Origin: Chlorobiota bacterium
GTDB lineage: Bacteria > Bacteroidota > Ignavibacteria > OLB7
Assembly (NCBI GenBank): GCA_016788565.1
Contig: JAEUSP010000010.1
Location: 1 to 62,404 of the forward strand
Length of the DNA stretch: 62,404 nt
Reading direction: 5' to 3'
Shown here: positions 16,788-26,910 of the stretch, in pieces
Layout: each line of letters starts with the position of its first letter
Position numbering within the stretch: position 1 is the first letter of the stretch
The notes under the pieces: generated by a model
Databases searched by the model: none
What the model saw: only the letters and a program-made list of their open reading frames with translations
What the model was told of the DNA's origin: nothing
Program-made: the position numbers and the translations under genes

Positions 16788-17537
16788 TCAACGCTGCTGG
16801 TTCAACACCGCCGTCAGCAACTCCATCGTTAGGGCATCCTCAACATGGAAGTTGCCGCTTCGGGTGCGGCGCAGTGCTGTTAGATGTGCGCCAGATTGAA
16901 GACTCCGCCCCAAGTCGCGCGCCAGCGCACGGATGTAAGTCCCTTTGGAGCAAACGATGCGGAACTCAACTTCGGGAATATCCACCCTGCTAATCTGGAA
17001 TTGGCGGACGGTGATGCTTCGGGGTGGGGCTTCCACCGTCACCCCTTTCCGCGCCAGCTTGTACATCCGTTGCCCGCCAACTTTCCGTGCCGAGTAGCTT
17101 GGCGGAGTCTGAAGCTGCTCCCCCACCATCGCTTCGGCTGCGTCGCAGATCAGTGTGTTGGTCAGGTGCGCGGTGGGGCTGGTTTGCGTCACCGTTCCGT
17201 CGGCATCGTCGCTGTCGGTTTCCGCGCCGAACAGGATTGTGCCGGTGTACTCCTTCTCTTCGGCCTGTATCTGGTCGGCAAGCCGCGTTGCCTTCCCCAA
17301 GCAGATTGCCAGCAGTCCGGTTGCCATTGGGTCCAGCGTTCCCGTGTGGCCCACTTTTTTGATGTTCAGCATCCCACGGGTTTTTGCCACCACGTCGAAC
17401 GAGGTCCATGTTTGCGGCTTGTCAATCAGCAGAATCGCGCCGCTGGTTTCCCACAATTCCCGTTGATCCAGCAGCCCAACCGTTGCACGGGTGATGAGGG
17501 GAACGCCAAACGGAATGGATGATGAGGGAGTAGTCAC
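16788..17537 (-). CDS. truB: tRNA pseudouridine-55 synthase
   Basis: 249 residues. The catalytic motif GHTGTLDPMATGLL places the nucleophile at Asp69. LLIDKPQTWTSFDVV and PPSYSARKVGGQRMYKLAR are further family motifs, with CSKGTYIRALARDLG in the C-terminal half. It makes the T-loop pseudouridine of tRNA. The C-terminal PUA extension is short or missing. Its ATG overlaps the rbfA stop by 4 bp (ATGA), showing translational coupling. Confidence 0.96.
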   Translation of the reverse strand: MTTPSSSIPFGVPLITRATVGLLDQRELWETSGAILLIDKPQTWTSFDVVAKTRGMLNIKKVGHTGTLDPMATGLLAICLGKATRLADQIQAEEKEYTGTILFGAETDSDDADGTVTQTSPTAHLTNTLICDAAEAMVGEQLQTPPSYSARKVGGQRMYKLARKGVTVEAPPRSITVRQFQISRVDIPEVEFRIVCSKGTYIRALARDLGRSLQSGAHLTALRRTRSGNFHVEDALTMELLTAVLNQQR

Positions 17538-17959
17538 GGCGTGGGGGAAGCGGCTTCTGGCGCTGGTGCGTCTGGCTGGTTCTGGGAATCCCCTTCCGGC
17601 AGCGAAGGCTGGCTGCTGCTGGCCGGGCTGACGGAGTTAAGCAGTTGGGTGATCCGCTCGACAGCTTCGAAGGTGTCGTCGCGGTAAAAACGGAGTTCGG
17701 GGATTGATTTCATGCTGACCAGCCCTGTCAGTTTTTTCCGAAGCTCCGGCATGTGTGTGTTCATCCGCTTCACCAGCAGGTCGGGGTCGGTGCTGCTGCG
17801 GTAGATGCTGACATAGACTTTGGCAATGGAAAGATCGGGGGACATTTTTACCGAGACCACGGTAATCATGCCATCCAGATACTCTGGCAGGCTCCGTTGG
17901 AACATTGCTGCCAGTGATTCGCGGAGCATTGCCCCAACACGTTCAGTGCGTATTGACAT
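17534..17959 (-). CDS. rbfA: 30S ribosome-binding factor A
   Basis: 141 residues. MSIRTERVGAMLRESLAAMF, MITVVSVKMSPDLSIAKVYV and SIPELRFYRDDTFEAVERI are the RbfA KH-like domain; the end is a Pro/Ala/Ser-rich tail of about 25 residues. It helps the last steps of 16S rRNA 5'-end maturation. A G-rich repeat sits directly upstream of the ATG, in the infB-rbfA gap. Confidence 0.95.
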   Translation of the reverse strand: MSIRTERVGAMLRESLAAMFQRSLPEYLDGMITVVSVKMSPDLSIAKVYVSIYRSSTDPDLLVKRMNTHMPELRKKLTGLVSMKSIPELRFYRDDTFEAVERITQLLNSVSPASSSQPSLPEGDSQNQPDAPAPEAASPTP

Positions 17960-18003
17960 CGGGAGTCGGTTGTCGGGGATCGGTTATCGGGAGTCGGGGA
18001 TGG
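17960..18003. repeat. GGGGATCGG-type G-rich repeat, copy 4 (diverged)
   Basis: CGGGAGTCGGTTGTCGGGGA then TCGGTTATCGGGAGTCGGGG, abutting the rbfA start codon. On the transcript it reads as C-rich sequence upstream of rbfA. Confidence 0.65.
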
Positions 18004-18022
18004 CGACTGGTTTTTAACAACG

Positions 18023-18055
18023 CCGACCAGGCGGCAGTTTGTTTCGCCTGGTCGG
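18023..18055 (-). promoter_or_regulatory. Stem-loop between infB and rbfA
   Basis: Perfect 11-bp arms CCGACCAGGCG (18023-18033) and CGCCTGGTCGG (18045-18055) with an 11-nt loop, 21 bases past the infB stop. No U run follows on the minus strand, so RNA processing or stabilisation is more likely than termination. Confidence 0.6.
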
Positions 18056-18076
18056 GAGTAGGTTATTGGAGCCGGG

Positions 18077-21000
18077 TTATGCTGTTCCGGCGGTCTCTAA
18101 TTTCCGCTTCACTTCCACCATCTTGAAGGCTTCGATCACGTCCCCTTGCTTGATGTCGTTCATGCCGTCAAGGGTGATGCCGCACTCGTAGCCTTGTTCA
18201 ACTTCGCGAACGTCATCTTTTATGCGACGCAGCGATGAGATGCTTCCGCTGAACACCTCCAGCCCATCGCGCAGCAGCCGGATTTTGTCGTTGCGGACGA
18301 TTTTGCCATCCTGCACGTAGCAACCGGCAATGGTTCCAACGCGGGAAATTTTGAAGATGTCGCGGACCTCCACGGTGGCCGTGATGACTTCTTTGAATTC
18401 CGGTTTCAGCATCCCTTCCAACGCCGCACGGACTTCGTTGACGGTGTCGTAGATAATCTGGTAGGTGCGGATTTCCACCCCTTCGCGTTCGGCCAATTTG
18501 CGTGCCTTCAGGTTCGGGCGGACGTGGAAGCCGATGATAATCGCGTTGGATGCCGTGGCCAGCAGCACGTCCGATTCGGAAATTTCCCCGACCGATTTCA
18601 TAATCACCGTCACTTGGACTTCCGGCGTGGAAAGGCGCAGCAGCGCATCGGCCAGTGCTTCCACCGAGCCGTCCACGTCGCCTTTGATAATCAGCGGCAG
18701 ATTCTGCACGCCGCCACGGGCGATTTGGTCCGAGAGTTCGTCCAGCGTTAAGTGGCGGCCTTGCTTGAACTCCTGTTCGCGGCGGACTTGCTGGCGGCGT
18801 GTGGCGATTTCGCGGGCATCGCGGTCGCTCTCCATCACCACAATCACATCGCCTGCGGTTGGTGGGCCGTCGAATCCAAGTATCTGCGCCGGTTCGGACG
18901 GGCCAACCTGCTGCAATCGCTGGCCACGCTCATCCATCATGGCGCGGACGCGCCCGTAGTGGTGGCCGGCCACAAAAGCGTCGCCAACTTTCAGCGTTCC
19001 TTTCTGCACCAGCACGGTTGCCACCACACCTTTGCCACGGTCAATTTCCGACTCGATCACCACGCCACGTGCTTGGCGGTTGGGGTTGGCTTTCAGGTCC
19101 AGCAGCTCGGCTTCCAGAAGGATTGCGTCCAGCAGTTTATCAACGTTCAAGCCTTGCCGTGCGGAGATTTCCACACACTGATATTTCCCACCCCATTGTT
19201 CCACCAGGATACCACGGTCGGCAAGCTGTTGCTTGATTCGGTCGGGGTTTGCGTCCGGCTTATCAATTTTGTTGATGGTGATAATCATCGGCACGTTGGC
19301 GGCTTGCGCGTGCGAGATTGCCTCCAGAGTTTGGGGCATCACTGCGTCGTCGGCAGCAACAATCAGCACCACAATATCTGTCACCTGTGCGCCGCGTGCA
19401 CGCATGGCGGTGAAGGCTTCGTGGCCTGGCGTATCAAGGAAGGTGATCTTCCGTTTGTCCGCCAGCGTCACGCTGTACGCACCGATATGCTGGGTGATGC
19501 CGCCAGCCTCGCCAGCCACCACGTTCGCGCTGCGGATGTGATCCAGCAAGGAGGTCTTGCCGTGATCGACGTGGCCCATAATCGTGACGATTGGCGCACG
19601 TTGCGTCAGCGTCTCCGGCGCATCTTCGGTGTCGGCCAGGGCATCCTCGGCAAACTCCTCGGTGAACTCGACGGTGTAGCCAAACTCATCGGAAACAAGC
19701 TGGATGGTGTCGCGGTCCAAGCGTTGGTTGATGGAGACCATCAGCCCAAGCCCGATACACTTGCCGATAACTTGGCTTACGTCCACATTCATCAGGTTGG
19801 CAAGCTCGGCAACGGTGACGAACTCCGTCACACGCAAAATTGTTGCTTCGGCACTTTCGCGTTCGCGCTGTGCTTGGGCGCGTGCTTCGTGCTGCGCACG
19901 TTTGTTTTTGCTGTGCTGCTGCCGCCCCGAACGTGAGTTGCTCCCCCCCATGCGGGAGAATGTTTGGCTAAGTTGTTTGTTGACCTCGTTGCGGTCAACC
20001 TCTGGCCCTTTCCGCCCACGCTTATTTCCTGCTCCGGTGGTTGCCCCGGTGGTTGTGCCGGTGCGCCCTGTGTTGCCTCCGGTTTGGGAAGCGTTCGGGC
20101 GTGGTGTGGTTCCGGCGGCCCCGCCGGTGGTTCCGCCAGCGGTTCGCGCCCGCGTAGCTTCGGCATTGATATCAATGGCTTTGCCGCGTGTGCGTGTGCG
20201 GGTGCGTTTTTTGTCTTTCTCCTTTTCCTTCTCCTTTTTCCCGCCGATCTCAATTTTCCCAAGCACTGTTAGCCCTTGCAGCTTGGGTGGTGGCGAGACA
20301 AACCCTGAGTCCTTGCCGCCACCTTCGGTTGCGACTGGAGGTGGCGGTTCTGGGGTTGGTTCTGGTTCGGGGATTGGTTCTGGTTCGGGGGCTGGGGGCT
20401 CTTCGGTTTCGCGGCCACGCATGGCAATGCGGCGAAGCTCCTCAATCCGCGAACGGCGTGCTGCCTCCAATTGGGCCGCACGTTCTTCGGGGCTGATGGT
20501 TGGTGTGGCTGGCTCGGCTTCTGTAGCTGCTTCCACAACTGGTGCTGGCGGCGGCGTTACCGGCTGGGGTGGCAAGTCGGCCACTGGTGCCGAAGCATCT
20601 GCGTTGCTGGTTTGCGCCGTTGCTGGGGAATGCGTGGGTTGTTGCGGCTGGACTGGTGCAACATCCGCCGGTTGGGTGTGTGGGATTTCTGCCGGCGTTG
20701 GCGGCTGGATCGCTGCCGATGGAGTGGGAGCAGTAGCCGCCGCAACCGGCGTATCCGCCTGGGCTGCGGTGGCCGGAAGCTCCGTAGCCACAGGTGCTGG
20801 CGGTTCGGGCTGCAAGGGCTGAACCGGAAGCTCGGGTGCTTCGGTGGCTGCCACAGGGGTCACTTCTTCGGGCGATTCTTCCGTTGAAGTTGAGTCGTCG
20901 GTGGCTTCTTTCCCTTTCCCTTTTTTTGCGGTGGCTGCCTCATCTTTGGGGCGCACCCGCTTTTCGTGGTAGGCATCTACCTTCTTGCGTTGCTTCTCGA

Positions 21001-21196
21001 TCTGCCGGTGCTCTTTCTCAAATTTGTCCATGACAAGGTCGTACATCTCCTGCGACAGTTGCTCTGTCGGTTTTGGGGAGATGTCGAATCCTTTGGCGCG
21101 CAGGAATTCCGCGATGGTCTCCTTACCGATGTTCAGTTCGGCAGCCACCTTGAAAAGCCTATAGGTTGCACCTTTTGCTGTTGTTGTTGCAGGCAT
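18077..21196 (-). CDS. infB: Translation initiation factor IF-2
   Basis: 1039 residues, long for the family because of a Pro/Ala/Thr/Gln-rich linker. The IF2-N module is at about 8-60 ([20 protein letters not shown]). Low-complexity and basic linker runs to about 440, then a second IF2-N-like segment ([20 protein letters not shown]). The G domain starts with [15 protein letters not shown] near residue 541; DTPGHEAF and NKIDKPDAN complete the GTPase motifs. Domain II and the fMet-tRNA-binding C-domain follow. It brings initiator tRNA to the 30S subunit. The gap to nusA upstream (214 bp) lacks a ylxR gene. Confidence 0.97.
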   Translation of the reverse strand: MPATTTAKGATYRLFKVAAELNIGKETIAEFLRAKGFDISPKPTEQLSQEMYDLVMDKFEKEHRQIEKQRKKVDAYHEKRVRPKDEAATAKKGKGKEATDDSTSTEESPEEVTPVAATEAPELPVQPLQPEPPAPVATELPATAAQADTPVAAATAPTPSAAIQPPTPAEIPHTQPADVAPVQPQQPTHSPATAQTSNADASAPVADLPPQPVTPPPAPVVEAATEAEPATPTISPEERAAQLEAARRSRIEELRRIAMRGRETEEPPAPEPEPIPEPEPTPEPPPPVATEGGGKDSGFVSPPPKLQGLTVLGKIEIGGKKEKEKEKDKKRTRTRTRGKAIDINAEATRARTAGGTTGGAAGTTPRPNASQTGGNTGRTGTTTGATTGAGNKRGRKGPEVDRNEVNKQLSQTFSRMGGSNSRSGRQQHSKNKRAQHEARAQAQRERESAEATILRVTEFVTVAELANLMNVDVSQVIGKCIGLGLMVSINQRLDRDTIQLVSDEFGYTVEFTEEFAEDALADTEDAPETLTQRAPIVTIMGHVDHGKTSLLDHIRSANVVAGEAGGITQHIGAYSVTLADKRKITFLDTPGHEAFTAMRARGAQVTDIVVLIVAADDAVMPQTLEAISHAQAANVPMIITINKIDKPDANPDRIKQQLADRGILVEQWGGKYQCVEISARQGLNVDKLLDAILLEAELLDLKANPNRQARGVVIESEIDRGKGVVATVLVQKGTLKVGDAFVAGHHYGRVRAMMDERGQRLQQVGPSEPAQILGFDGPPTAGDVIVVMESDRDAREIATRRQQVRREQEFKQGRHLTLDELSDQIARGGVQNLPLIIKGDVDGSVEALADALLRLSTPEVQVTVIMKSVGEISESDVLLATASNAIIIGFHVRPNLKARKLAEREGVEIRTYQIIYDTVNEVRAALEGMLKPEFKEVITATVEVRDIFKISRVGTIAGCYVQDGKIVRNDKIRLLRDGLEVFSGSISSLRRIKDDVREVEQGYECGITLDGMNDIKQGDVIEAFKMVEVKRKLETAGTA

Positions 21197-21370
21197 TCAG
21201 TTGATAATAGTCAGAAAGAGCTGGCAAACGTCGGGCGGGCAATGCGATACCCGTTGATGACGCGGCACAACTCCCCATCCGTGCTGGTGGGGATGCTGTG
21301 CAGAAAACGAGAGAGAAGCCGCCTGACAGCGGTTGCGGCTTGGCAGTGACGAACCACTGCGGGGAATCAT

Positions 21371-21399
21371 GCCAACCGCCAGCAGTTGCTGGCGGTGGC
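21371..21399 (-). promoter_or_regulatory. Strong stem-loop between nusA and infB
   Basis: Arms of about 12 bp (GCCAACCGCCAGC with GCTGGCGGTGGC, one mismatch) around a 3-4 nt loop, starting 12 bases past the nusA stop. On the plus strand it is followed by TTTTT and looks like a terminator, but no plus-strand gene leads into it. On the operon strand it could be a processing or attenuation hairpin. Confidence 0.6.
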
Positions 21400-21410
21400 T
21401 TTTTGGTTGT

Positions 21411-22793
21411 TTATTCTTCTTGCTTATCGGCTTCAACCGCCGCGTTTTCGGCGGCTGGATTTTCAGCAACTGCGCTTTCGGGTGCGGCTTGGGAAACTGG
21501 GCGGATGTCAATATCACGCAGTTCGTCTTCTTCAAATTCTGCCATCATCACTTTGCGTAGCTCTTCCAGCTTGGTTGGAGTCATTCCTTCAAACGATAGA
21601 AGCGTGGCCGGGTCCGCTTTCAGGAATTCTTTTGCCGTTTCGATTTCGGCTTCCACCAACAGCTTGAACAGGTCGTCGCCAACTTCCTCGCGGAATTCTA
21701 CCAGTTCGATATCCTCGCCCCCTTCTTTCACCAGCGAGATGGAGTAGCCGGTGAGTTTCATGGCAAGGCGGACGTTTTGGCCGTTTTTGCCAATGGCAAG
21801 CGACACTTGGTCATCGGGGACTACCACGGTTGCGGTGCGGGTGTCGTTGTCAATCGTGATCTCTTTCACTTTTGCTGGCTGCAACGCACGCGCAACAAAC
21901 TGCTTGGCATCGCTGGACCAGGGGATCACGTCAATGTTCTCGTTGGAAAGCTCGCGGACGATGGAGTGGATGCGCACCCCTTTCATCCCGACGCACGCGC
22001 CCACAGGGTCCACGCGCTCATCAAGGGACATCACGGCCACTTTTGCGCGCTCGCCTGGTTCGCGGGCAATCCCTTTCATCTCAATGATGCCATCGTAGAT
22101 TTCTGGAATCTCAATCTCAAACAACCTCTGCAGAAATTGGGGGTCGCTGCGGCTGATGATAATCTCCGGCTGGCCCTGCCCTTCGTGAACGCGCACCTCC
22201 TTCAGCAATGCCCTGACGGACTCTCCTTTCTTGTAGCGTTCGCGCCAGATTTGTTCGTTGCGGGGCATCCGCATCTCCACTTTGCCGTGCATCACGTACA
22301 CGTCGTTGCGGCGCACTTGATAGACTTCGGTGACGATAATCTCCCCCACTTTTTGGTTGTATTCCGCCACCACGTTATCGCGCTCAACTTCACGGACGCG
22401 CTGGCTTAGGGTTTGCGCGGCCATGGAGATCATTCGGCGGCCAAAGAACTCCGAAAGGTTTTCAAGGTTCAGCTCGGTTAGATGCTCATCGCCAACTTCA
22501 TAATTTTCGCCGGCGTGATTGGCTTCCTCGAGGGCAATCTGCAGGTTGGGGTCTTCGACCTCATCCACGACTTCGCGCAGCAGGTAGATTTCGATATCCC
22601 CTTTGTCCATGTTGACGATGATGTCGAAGTTGGAATCTTGGCCATACTTCTTGCGCACCATCTGGCTGAATGTGTCTTCAATAATTCCCTGCAACAGGTC
22701 GCGATCAATGTTTTTTTGGCGCGCCATTTCGGCAAACGCTTCAATGATCAACTGCTTATTGATGCTCGATTTGGCTGATTTTCTCTTGGCCAT
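21411..22793 (-). CDS. nusA: Transcription termination/antitermination factor NusA
   Basis: 460 residues. The N-terminal RNA polymerase-binding domain is at about 10-140, S1 at about 148-212 ([20 protein letters not shown]), and two KH domains follow ([40 protein letters not shown]). A short acidic C-terminus ([18 protein letters not shown]) ends the protein. It controls pausing, termination and rRNA antitermination. It follows rimP by 41 bp. Confidence 0.97.
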   Translation of the reverse strand: MAKRKSAKSSINKQLIIEAFAEMARQKNIDRDLLQGIIEDTFSQMVRKKYGQDSNFDIIVNMDKGDIEIYLLREVVDEVEDPNLQIALEEANHAGENYEVGDEHLTELNLENLSEFFGRRMISMAAQTLSQRVREVERDNVVAEYNQKVGEIIVTEVYQVRRNDVYVMHGKVEMRMPRNEQIWRERYKKGESVRALLKEVRVHEGQGQPEIIISRSDPQFLQRLFEIEIPEIYDGIIEMKGIAREPGERAKVAVMSLDERVDPVGACVGMKGVRIHSIVRELSNENIDVIPWSSDAKQFVARALQPAKVKEITIDNDTRTATVVVPDDQVSLAIGKNGQNVRLAMKLTGYSISLVKEGGEDIELVEFREEVGDDLFKLLVEAEIETAKEFLKADPATLLSFEGMTPTKLEELRKVMMAEFEEDELRDIDIRPVSQAAPESAVAENPAAENAAVEADKQEE

Positions 22794-22834
22794 GACGTTA
22801 ATCGTAAACGCTTGTGCAGGGTTGGTTCAATAGT

Positions 22835-23311
22835 TTATAATTCCGGCTCAACCACTGCTCGCTTCACATCGGCAAGCGGGATGGTAAGCTGCTCGGCGGT
22901 GTCGCGGCGGCCGGCGCGGCGGGTTAGCGTTAGCGCGTCGGCGGTTGCTTCGGTAAGTCGGAAGATGTCGGTGCGGGCTGTCCCTTCTGGATCGGAGTAC
23001 TGAAGTTTCAGCAGCCGCCCGATGTTTTTGCGGTATTGCCAATCGAACTGAAGCGGGCGATCCAGCCCCGCCGAGGAGACCTCCAAGCGGTAGCGGCCAG
23101 CGATTGCTTCTTCGTGCTGATCCAGCAAGGCACTCACCCAACGGCTTAGCTCGGTTAGCTGATCCAGCAGCACCCCTTGTTCGGAGTCCACAATCACCTC
23201 CACCACAGCGGTGTTCCGCTGCCCGCGCCGCAAAACCTCCAACAGCACCATGCCGCGCTGTTCGGTTTCTTGGCGGATCATCTCTTCGATTTGTTGCGGC
23301 AGTCCGCTCAT
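22835..23311 (-). CDS. rimP: Ribosome maturation factor RimP
   Basis: 158 residues. LEVLRRGQRNTAVVEVIVDS, LTELSRWVSALLDQHEE and YRLEVSSAGLDRPLQ are the RimP signature (the SSAGLDRPL element is the best conserved). It helps 30S maturation. First gene of the operon: its predicted promoter lies ~215 bases upstream, leaving a long leader with a terminator-like hairpin near its 5' end. Confidence 0.95.
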   Translation of the reverse strand: MSGLPQQIEEMIRQETEQRGMVLLEVLRRGQRNTAVVEVIVDSEQGVLLDQLTELSRWVSALLDQHEEAIAGRYRLEVSSAGLDRPLQFDWQYRKNIGRLLKLQYSDPEGTARTDIFRLTEATADALTLTRRAGRRDTAEQLTIPLADVKRAVVEPEL

Positions 23312-23473
23312 TCGTTCGGGTTATTCCAAGCCGTGAAGGGCCTGCGGCATACGCCCCCAGACCCGTTGGCAATGTTGTCAGTATTGCCGCCTCCCTTTTT
23401 TCCTTGGTGTAGCTTCAGCCCCAACGGTTGGGTTGCGGTGCAATACCGTGCGGCGTGAAAGCAAATGGAGTGG

Positions 23474-23519
23474 AAAAAAAAGTGGGCACGCGTTTCCGCC
23501 CTTGCCCACCTGCGAAAGG
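23474..23519 (-). terminator. Terminator-like hairpin at the 5' end of the rimP-nusA operon leader
   Basis: On the minus strand GTGGGCA (23519-23513) pairs with TGCCCAC (23488-23482) and is followed by eight T (23481-23474). The loop AGGGCGGAAACGCG may pair further. It lies just downstream of the predicted promoter 23527-23558 and ~165 bases before rimP. No minus-strand gene lies upstream, so it can only act on this operon's own transcript, as an attenuator. Confidence 0.7.
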
Positions 23520-23526
23520 AGTGCTG

Positions 23527-23558
23527 CAAAGATACGGTTGCGCCGCAAGCCGACGCAA
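23527..23558 (-). promoter_or_regulatory. Promoter of the rimP-nusA-infB-pnp operon
   Basis: On the minus strand TTG (23558-23556), 21 bases, TATCTTTG (23534-23527). Box and spacing match the groS and tetR promoters in this window. The expected start is around 23521. Confidence 0.7.
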
Positions 23559-23604
23559 GCGGAGCAGGGGGAAAAGAAGGAACGTTACGGGTTGAGAACA
23601 TTGG

Positions 23605-23634
23605 TTGGGCGTGGGGGAAGTTGCCGTAACTTTG
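23605..23634 (+). promoter_or_regulatory. Promoter candidate for the 23758 cargo gene
   Basis: TTG (23605-23607), 19 bases, TAACTTTG (23627-23634), a full TAnnTTTG match, 124 bases before the ATG. The 446-bp gap 23312-23757 holds this promoter, the divergent operon promoter and its leader hairpin, and no gene. Confidence 0.6.
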
Positions 23635-23757
23635 CATCCCCTTTCCGTGATTGCCTGCGGTTGCAGTTGCTTGCTTCCGGGGCAGCGCGGTGATAGATGG
23701 TGATAGATATAGCACATCCATAACTCAGTTCAACCATACAAGCACATAGGTTTTTCC

Positions 23758-26700
23758 ATGCGCAGATTTCTACAATTCCCCATCGGCTGCGTGGCGTTGC
23801 TGCTGTTGTTTGCTGTTGCCAGCAATGCAACGGCGCAAGGGCGGCGCATCAGCAGCTTCCCCTACAACCAACTGTTCGGGTTCGTTGGCGCTGGCGTTAC
23901 TCAGTTCCCTACCACGAATGTGGATGGCGGCGAGTTCGTTGCTGATGATTCAACGGCTACAACGTGGGTTGGTGCCACAAGTGCAGGCTTGTACAACGCC
24001 GGCGGCAAACTCCGAATCCAGACAACAGTCGCAAAAATGCGACAAGGCTTTGTTTGGTATGGCGATTTTAGCAACGCCAACGCCGATAGCCTAAGCATTG
24101 CCTGGAATAAAGTGACGAACCTTCCTTCCGGAACCCGCATAAGCGAGCTTCGGATTGCAACGAACGGAGGTAGTGGTGGCACGTTCACCGATGTGCCGGG
24201 TATTACCTGGCCCACGTTCGATAATTCAACTACGCCGCAAACCGGAAACCTTAAAATCAAGCTGCCGGCATCGCTGCATGGGCGTTCGGATGTTCGCATC
24301 CGCATCTACGTCAATCATGGTGGAACTGGAAGCGGAGATCAGCCACACCTTGAAGTGGACAGCCTGAAAATCACCACCACCTGCCTTGGCCCCGCAACCG
24401 CTGCGTTCGATTCGGCGGGGGCGTTTGGAACCCAGAATCTGTGGCTTTACTTCAAAGCAGGCCTCCGCACCGATTCGATGCTGGTGATTAAGCGGAATGG
24501 AACGTCCGCACCAACGGCAATGCCAGCCGACGGCACACGCTACGCCGCCGGGCAAGGGCTGAATGGAACCGATACGGTGGTGTTCTGGGGGCCGGCAACC
24601 AAAGCACGCGCCTGCGTTGATAGTCTGCAAAGTGCCACCACCTACAGCTTCACCATCTACGGCTGGCGGACTTGTTCGGCCACGTATTCGGTGGGGGATA
24701 CGATTGCTGCGGCAACGCTATCGGCCTGCACCGCAACGCCGGATAAAATCACGAACATCACCGCACCCCATGTTGATTCCACAACGGTGCAGTTCGATTT
24801 CACCACCGGTTTCCGCACCGATAGCGTGCTGATTGTCCGCCGCAAAAATGCCCCGCCTGGGATCGGCCCATCGCCGGGCAAACGGTACTTCGTTGGGCAG
24901 ATTATGGGGCTGGATAACACCGTTGTCTATTTCGGCCCACCCACCACCCCGGTAACGGCAATTGGCCAGTTATCGGACTCGACTTACGTCTATGCCTTCT
25001 ACGCATTCCAGTCGTGCAATGCCACCTACAACGGCATTGGGTCGCTGGATACTGTGCGGATGCTCTGCACCGGGCGGCCACGCGATGTGTCGTCGCTGAC
25101 CAGCCGCTACACTAGTTCCAGCAGTGCCGGGTTGCAGATTTCGCTGACCGGGTTTGCCGACCGCTACATCGTCTTCCGCGACGGCGGCAACGGGACACGG
25201 CCAACGCTGACCAACGGAACCGATTACCCCGTTGGCACAATCGTTGGCGACGACACTGTGAAATACTACGGAACCAGCCGCCGCCCAGCCATTACCGGGT
25301 TGCCTTCTTCAACGGCGGTCACGTTCCATGCGTTCGCGGTTCGCCAGTGCAACAGCACCTACTCTAATGCTGGGGCCTCCGCCACAGCAATCACAAAGGC
25401 CGCTTGTGCCGCCAGCCCAGATATGCTGAACGTGCAAGGCATCGAGATTCTGAAAAACGTGGCCGACACTCTGCAACTCCGCTGGCGGAAGCTGAACGGT
25501 GTGGATAGCTTTGTGGTGGTTGCCCGCATTGACTCCACCCCGGGCTACGCGCCACGTAGCGGTTGGATGTACGACAAAACCGATCAGTTCGGCGGGGCCT
25601 ACGTTCTGGCCACCGTGCCAGCAACCGATACGCAAGCAACAATCCTGCGATTGCCAAGCAACACCGCCTACTTCTTGCAGATTTACGGGCTGCGTGCCTG
25701 CGATCTTGCCTACAGTTTCAGTTCGGCAACGTTGGCGTTTGCCACCCCTGGCACTCAGGCTTCGCAACGGTTTGCGGTGCGGGCCAAAACCTTGCCAAGC
25801 CTAAACTTTGGCTTTGCCACCATCACCTTCACCAAAGCCCCGTTGGCCGATGGCAGCTTGCTGATAACCCGCCGTGGCGGCCCCCCCGGCCCAGGAACCC
25901 GAGGACTTCCTTTCTTCCGCGCCGGGAAATCGCCGGTGGATGTGGTGAGCAGCTACCGCTGGTGGAGCTTTAACCGCTCGGGGCTGGATAGCTTCCAGTA
26001 TGACATGCGGCTTGATGTCACAGGAATCACCGGGGTGAAAGACACCAATGATTTAGAGATTCTCTACCGCCCACATCCCGATAGCGTGTGGCTGGATATC
26101 ATCACCACCGCGCGGGAAACCGGCGATGGAAAACTGGTGATCCGCGCCAACAATCGCCACTTCTTCAGCGATTACGCAATCGGTGCCAACAGCAAAAACA
26201 ACGTGCTTCCGGTGAAGCTGATCTCCTTCACCGGATACGCCCGCCCGGGCCAAGCAACGCTCCGCTGGCGAACCGCTGGCGAACTGAACACACTTGGCTT
26301 CCGGGTCTATCGCGCTCGCGTGGCGGCAAACGGGGTTGCTGGCGATCAGGCAATCGTGGCTGATTACATCAGCGATAATCGCTTGCGCAGCAACGGCATC
26401 ACCACCACCCCGCGCGACTACGCACTGATTGACACCGACGATGCTTTACTCACCCCCGGGAACTATCAGTACCGGTTGGAAGAGGTCACGGTGGATGGAA
26501 CAACCGAAGCAGTAGGGGAGTTGATGGTGGAAGTTGGCCAGGAATCTATCGGCGCGTTGCAGTTTGGCCCGATAACGCCAAACCCAACAACCGGAGCAAT
26601 GAGCCTGCGGTTTGCCTTGCCGGAAGAAAGCAGCGTCCGTGTGGCACTGCACGACCTAACCGGGCGCGAAGTACGGGCGCTGGTTGCCGACGAACAGATG

Positions 26701-26817
26701 AGCGCAGGAACCCACACCGTTGCGGTGGCTGGCGATGACCTTCCGGCAGGAACCTACTACTGCCGATTGACCTGCAACGGGCAAACAAAACTTCAGCCTG
26801 TGGTGATTGTTCGGTAG
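23758..26817 (+). CDS. T9SS cargo protein with repeated fibronectin-like modules
   Basis: 1019 residues. The signal peptide is MRRFLQFPIGCVALLLLFAV, cleavage near ATAQ. Four or five Fn3-like repeats of ~110 residues span about 190-680; each carries FRTDSVLIVRR or a variant (LRTDSMLVIKR, FADRYIVFRDG) and a DTVVFWGP/DNTVVYFGP/DTVKYYGT strand. A VKLISFTGYARPGQATLRWR module typical of Bacteroidota surface proteins follows, then the T9SS sorting domain (ITPNPTTGAMSLRFALPEES, LTGREVRALVAD, LPAGTYYCRL, VVIVR). Likely cell-surface or secreted; no enzyme motif seen. A strong hairpin terminator follows. Confidence 0.88.
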   Translation: MRRFLQFPIGCVALLLLFAVASNATAQGRRISSFPYNQLFGFVGAGVTQFPTTNVDGGEFVADDSTATTWVGATSAGLYNAGGKLRIQTTVAKMRQGFVWYGDFSNANADSLSIAWNKVTNLPSGTRISELRIATNGGSGGTFTDVPGITWPTFDNSTTPQTGNLKIKLPASLHGRSDVRIRIYVNHGGTGSGDQPHLEVDSLKITTTCLGPATAAFDSAGAFGTQNLWLYFKAGLRTDSMLVIKRNGTSAPTAMPADGTRYAAGQGLNGTDTVVFWGPATKARACVDSLQSATTYSFTIYGWRTCSATYSVGDTIAAATLSACTATPDKITNITAPHVDSTTVQFDFTTGFRTDSVLIVRRKNAPPGIGPSPGKRYFVGQIMGLDNTVVYFGPPTTPVTAIGQLSDSTYVYAFYAFQSCNATYNGIGSLDTVRMLCTGRPRDVSSLTSRYTSSSSAGLQISLTGFADRYIVFRDGGNGTRPTLTNGTDYPVGTIVGDDTVKYYGTSRRPAITGLPSSTAVTFHAFAVRQCNSTYSNAGASATAITKAACAASPDMLNVQGIEILKNVADTLQLRWRKLNGVDSFVVVARIDSTPGYAPRSGWMYDKTDQFGGAYVLATVPATDTQATILRLPSNTAYFLQIYGLRACDLAYSFSSATLAFATPGTQASQRFAVRAKTLPSLNFGFATITFTKAPLADGSLLITRRGGPPGPGTRGLPFFRAGKSPVDVVSSYRWWSFNRSGLDSFQYDMRLDVTGITGVKDTNDLEILYRPHPDSVWLDIITTARETGDGKLVIRANNRHFFSDYAIGANSKNNVLPVKLISFTGYARPGQATLRWRTAGELNTLGFRVYRARVAANGVAGDQAIVADYISDNRLRSNGITTTPRDYALIDTDDALLTPGNYQYRLEEVTVDGTTEAVGELMVEVGQESIGALQFGPITPNPTTGAMSLRFALPEESSVRVALHDLTGREVRALVADEQMSAGTHTVAVAGDDLPAGTYYCRLTCNGQTKLQPVVIVR

Positions 26818-26838
26818 CTCCGAACCTCTATCTTCTGC

Positions 26839-26890
26839 GCCGCCGCCTTTTTGGGAGAACCGTTCTCCCGGAAGGCGGCGGCTTGTTGTT
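26839..26890 (+). terminator. Intrinsic terminator after the 23758 cargo gene
   Basis: Outer arms GCCGCCGCCTT (26839-26849) and AAGGCGGCGGC (26872-26882), inner arms GGGAGAA and TTCTCCC, then TTGTTGTT. Confidence 0.85.
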
Positions 26891-26910
26891 CCCCGCCGGG
26901 GGGCAATACC

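Noticed and set aside
19704-20822. 372-residue plus-strand frame rich in Gly, Ser and Ala
   Set aside because: Antisense to the low-complexity linker of infB.
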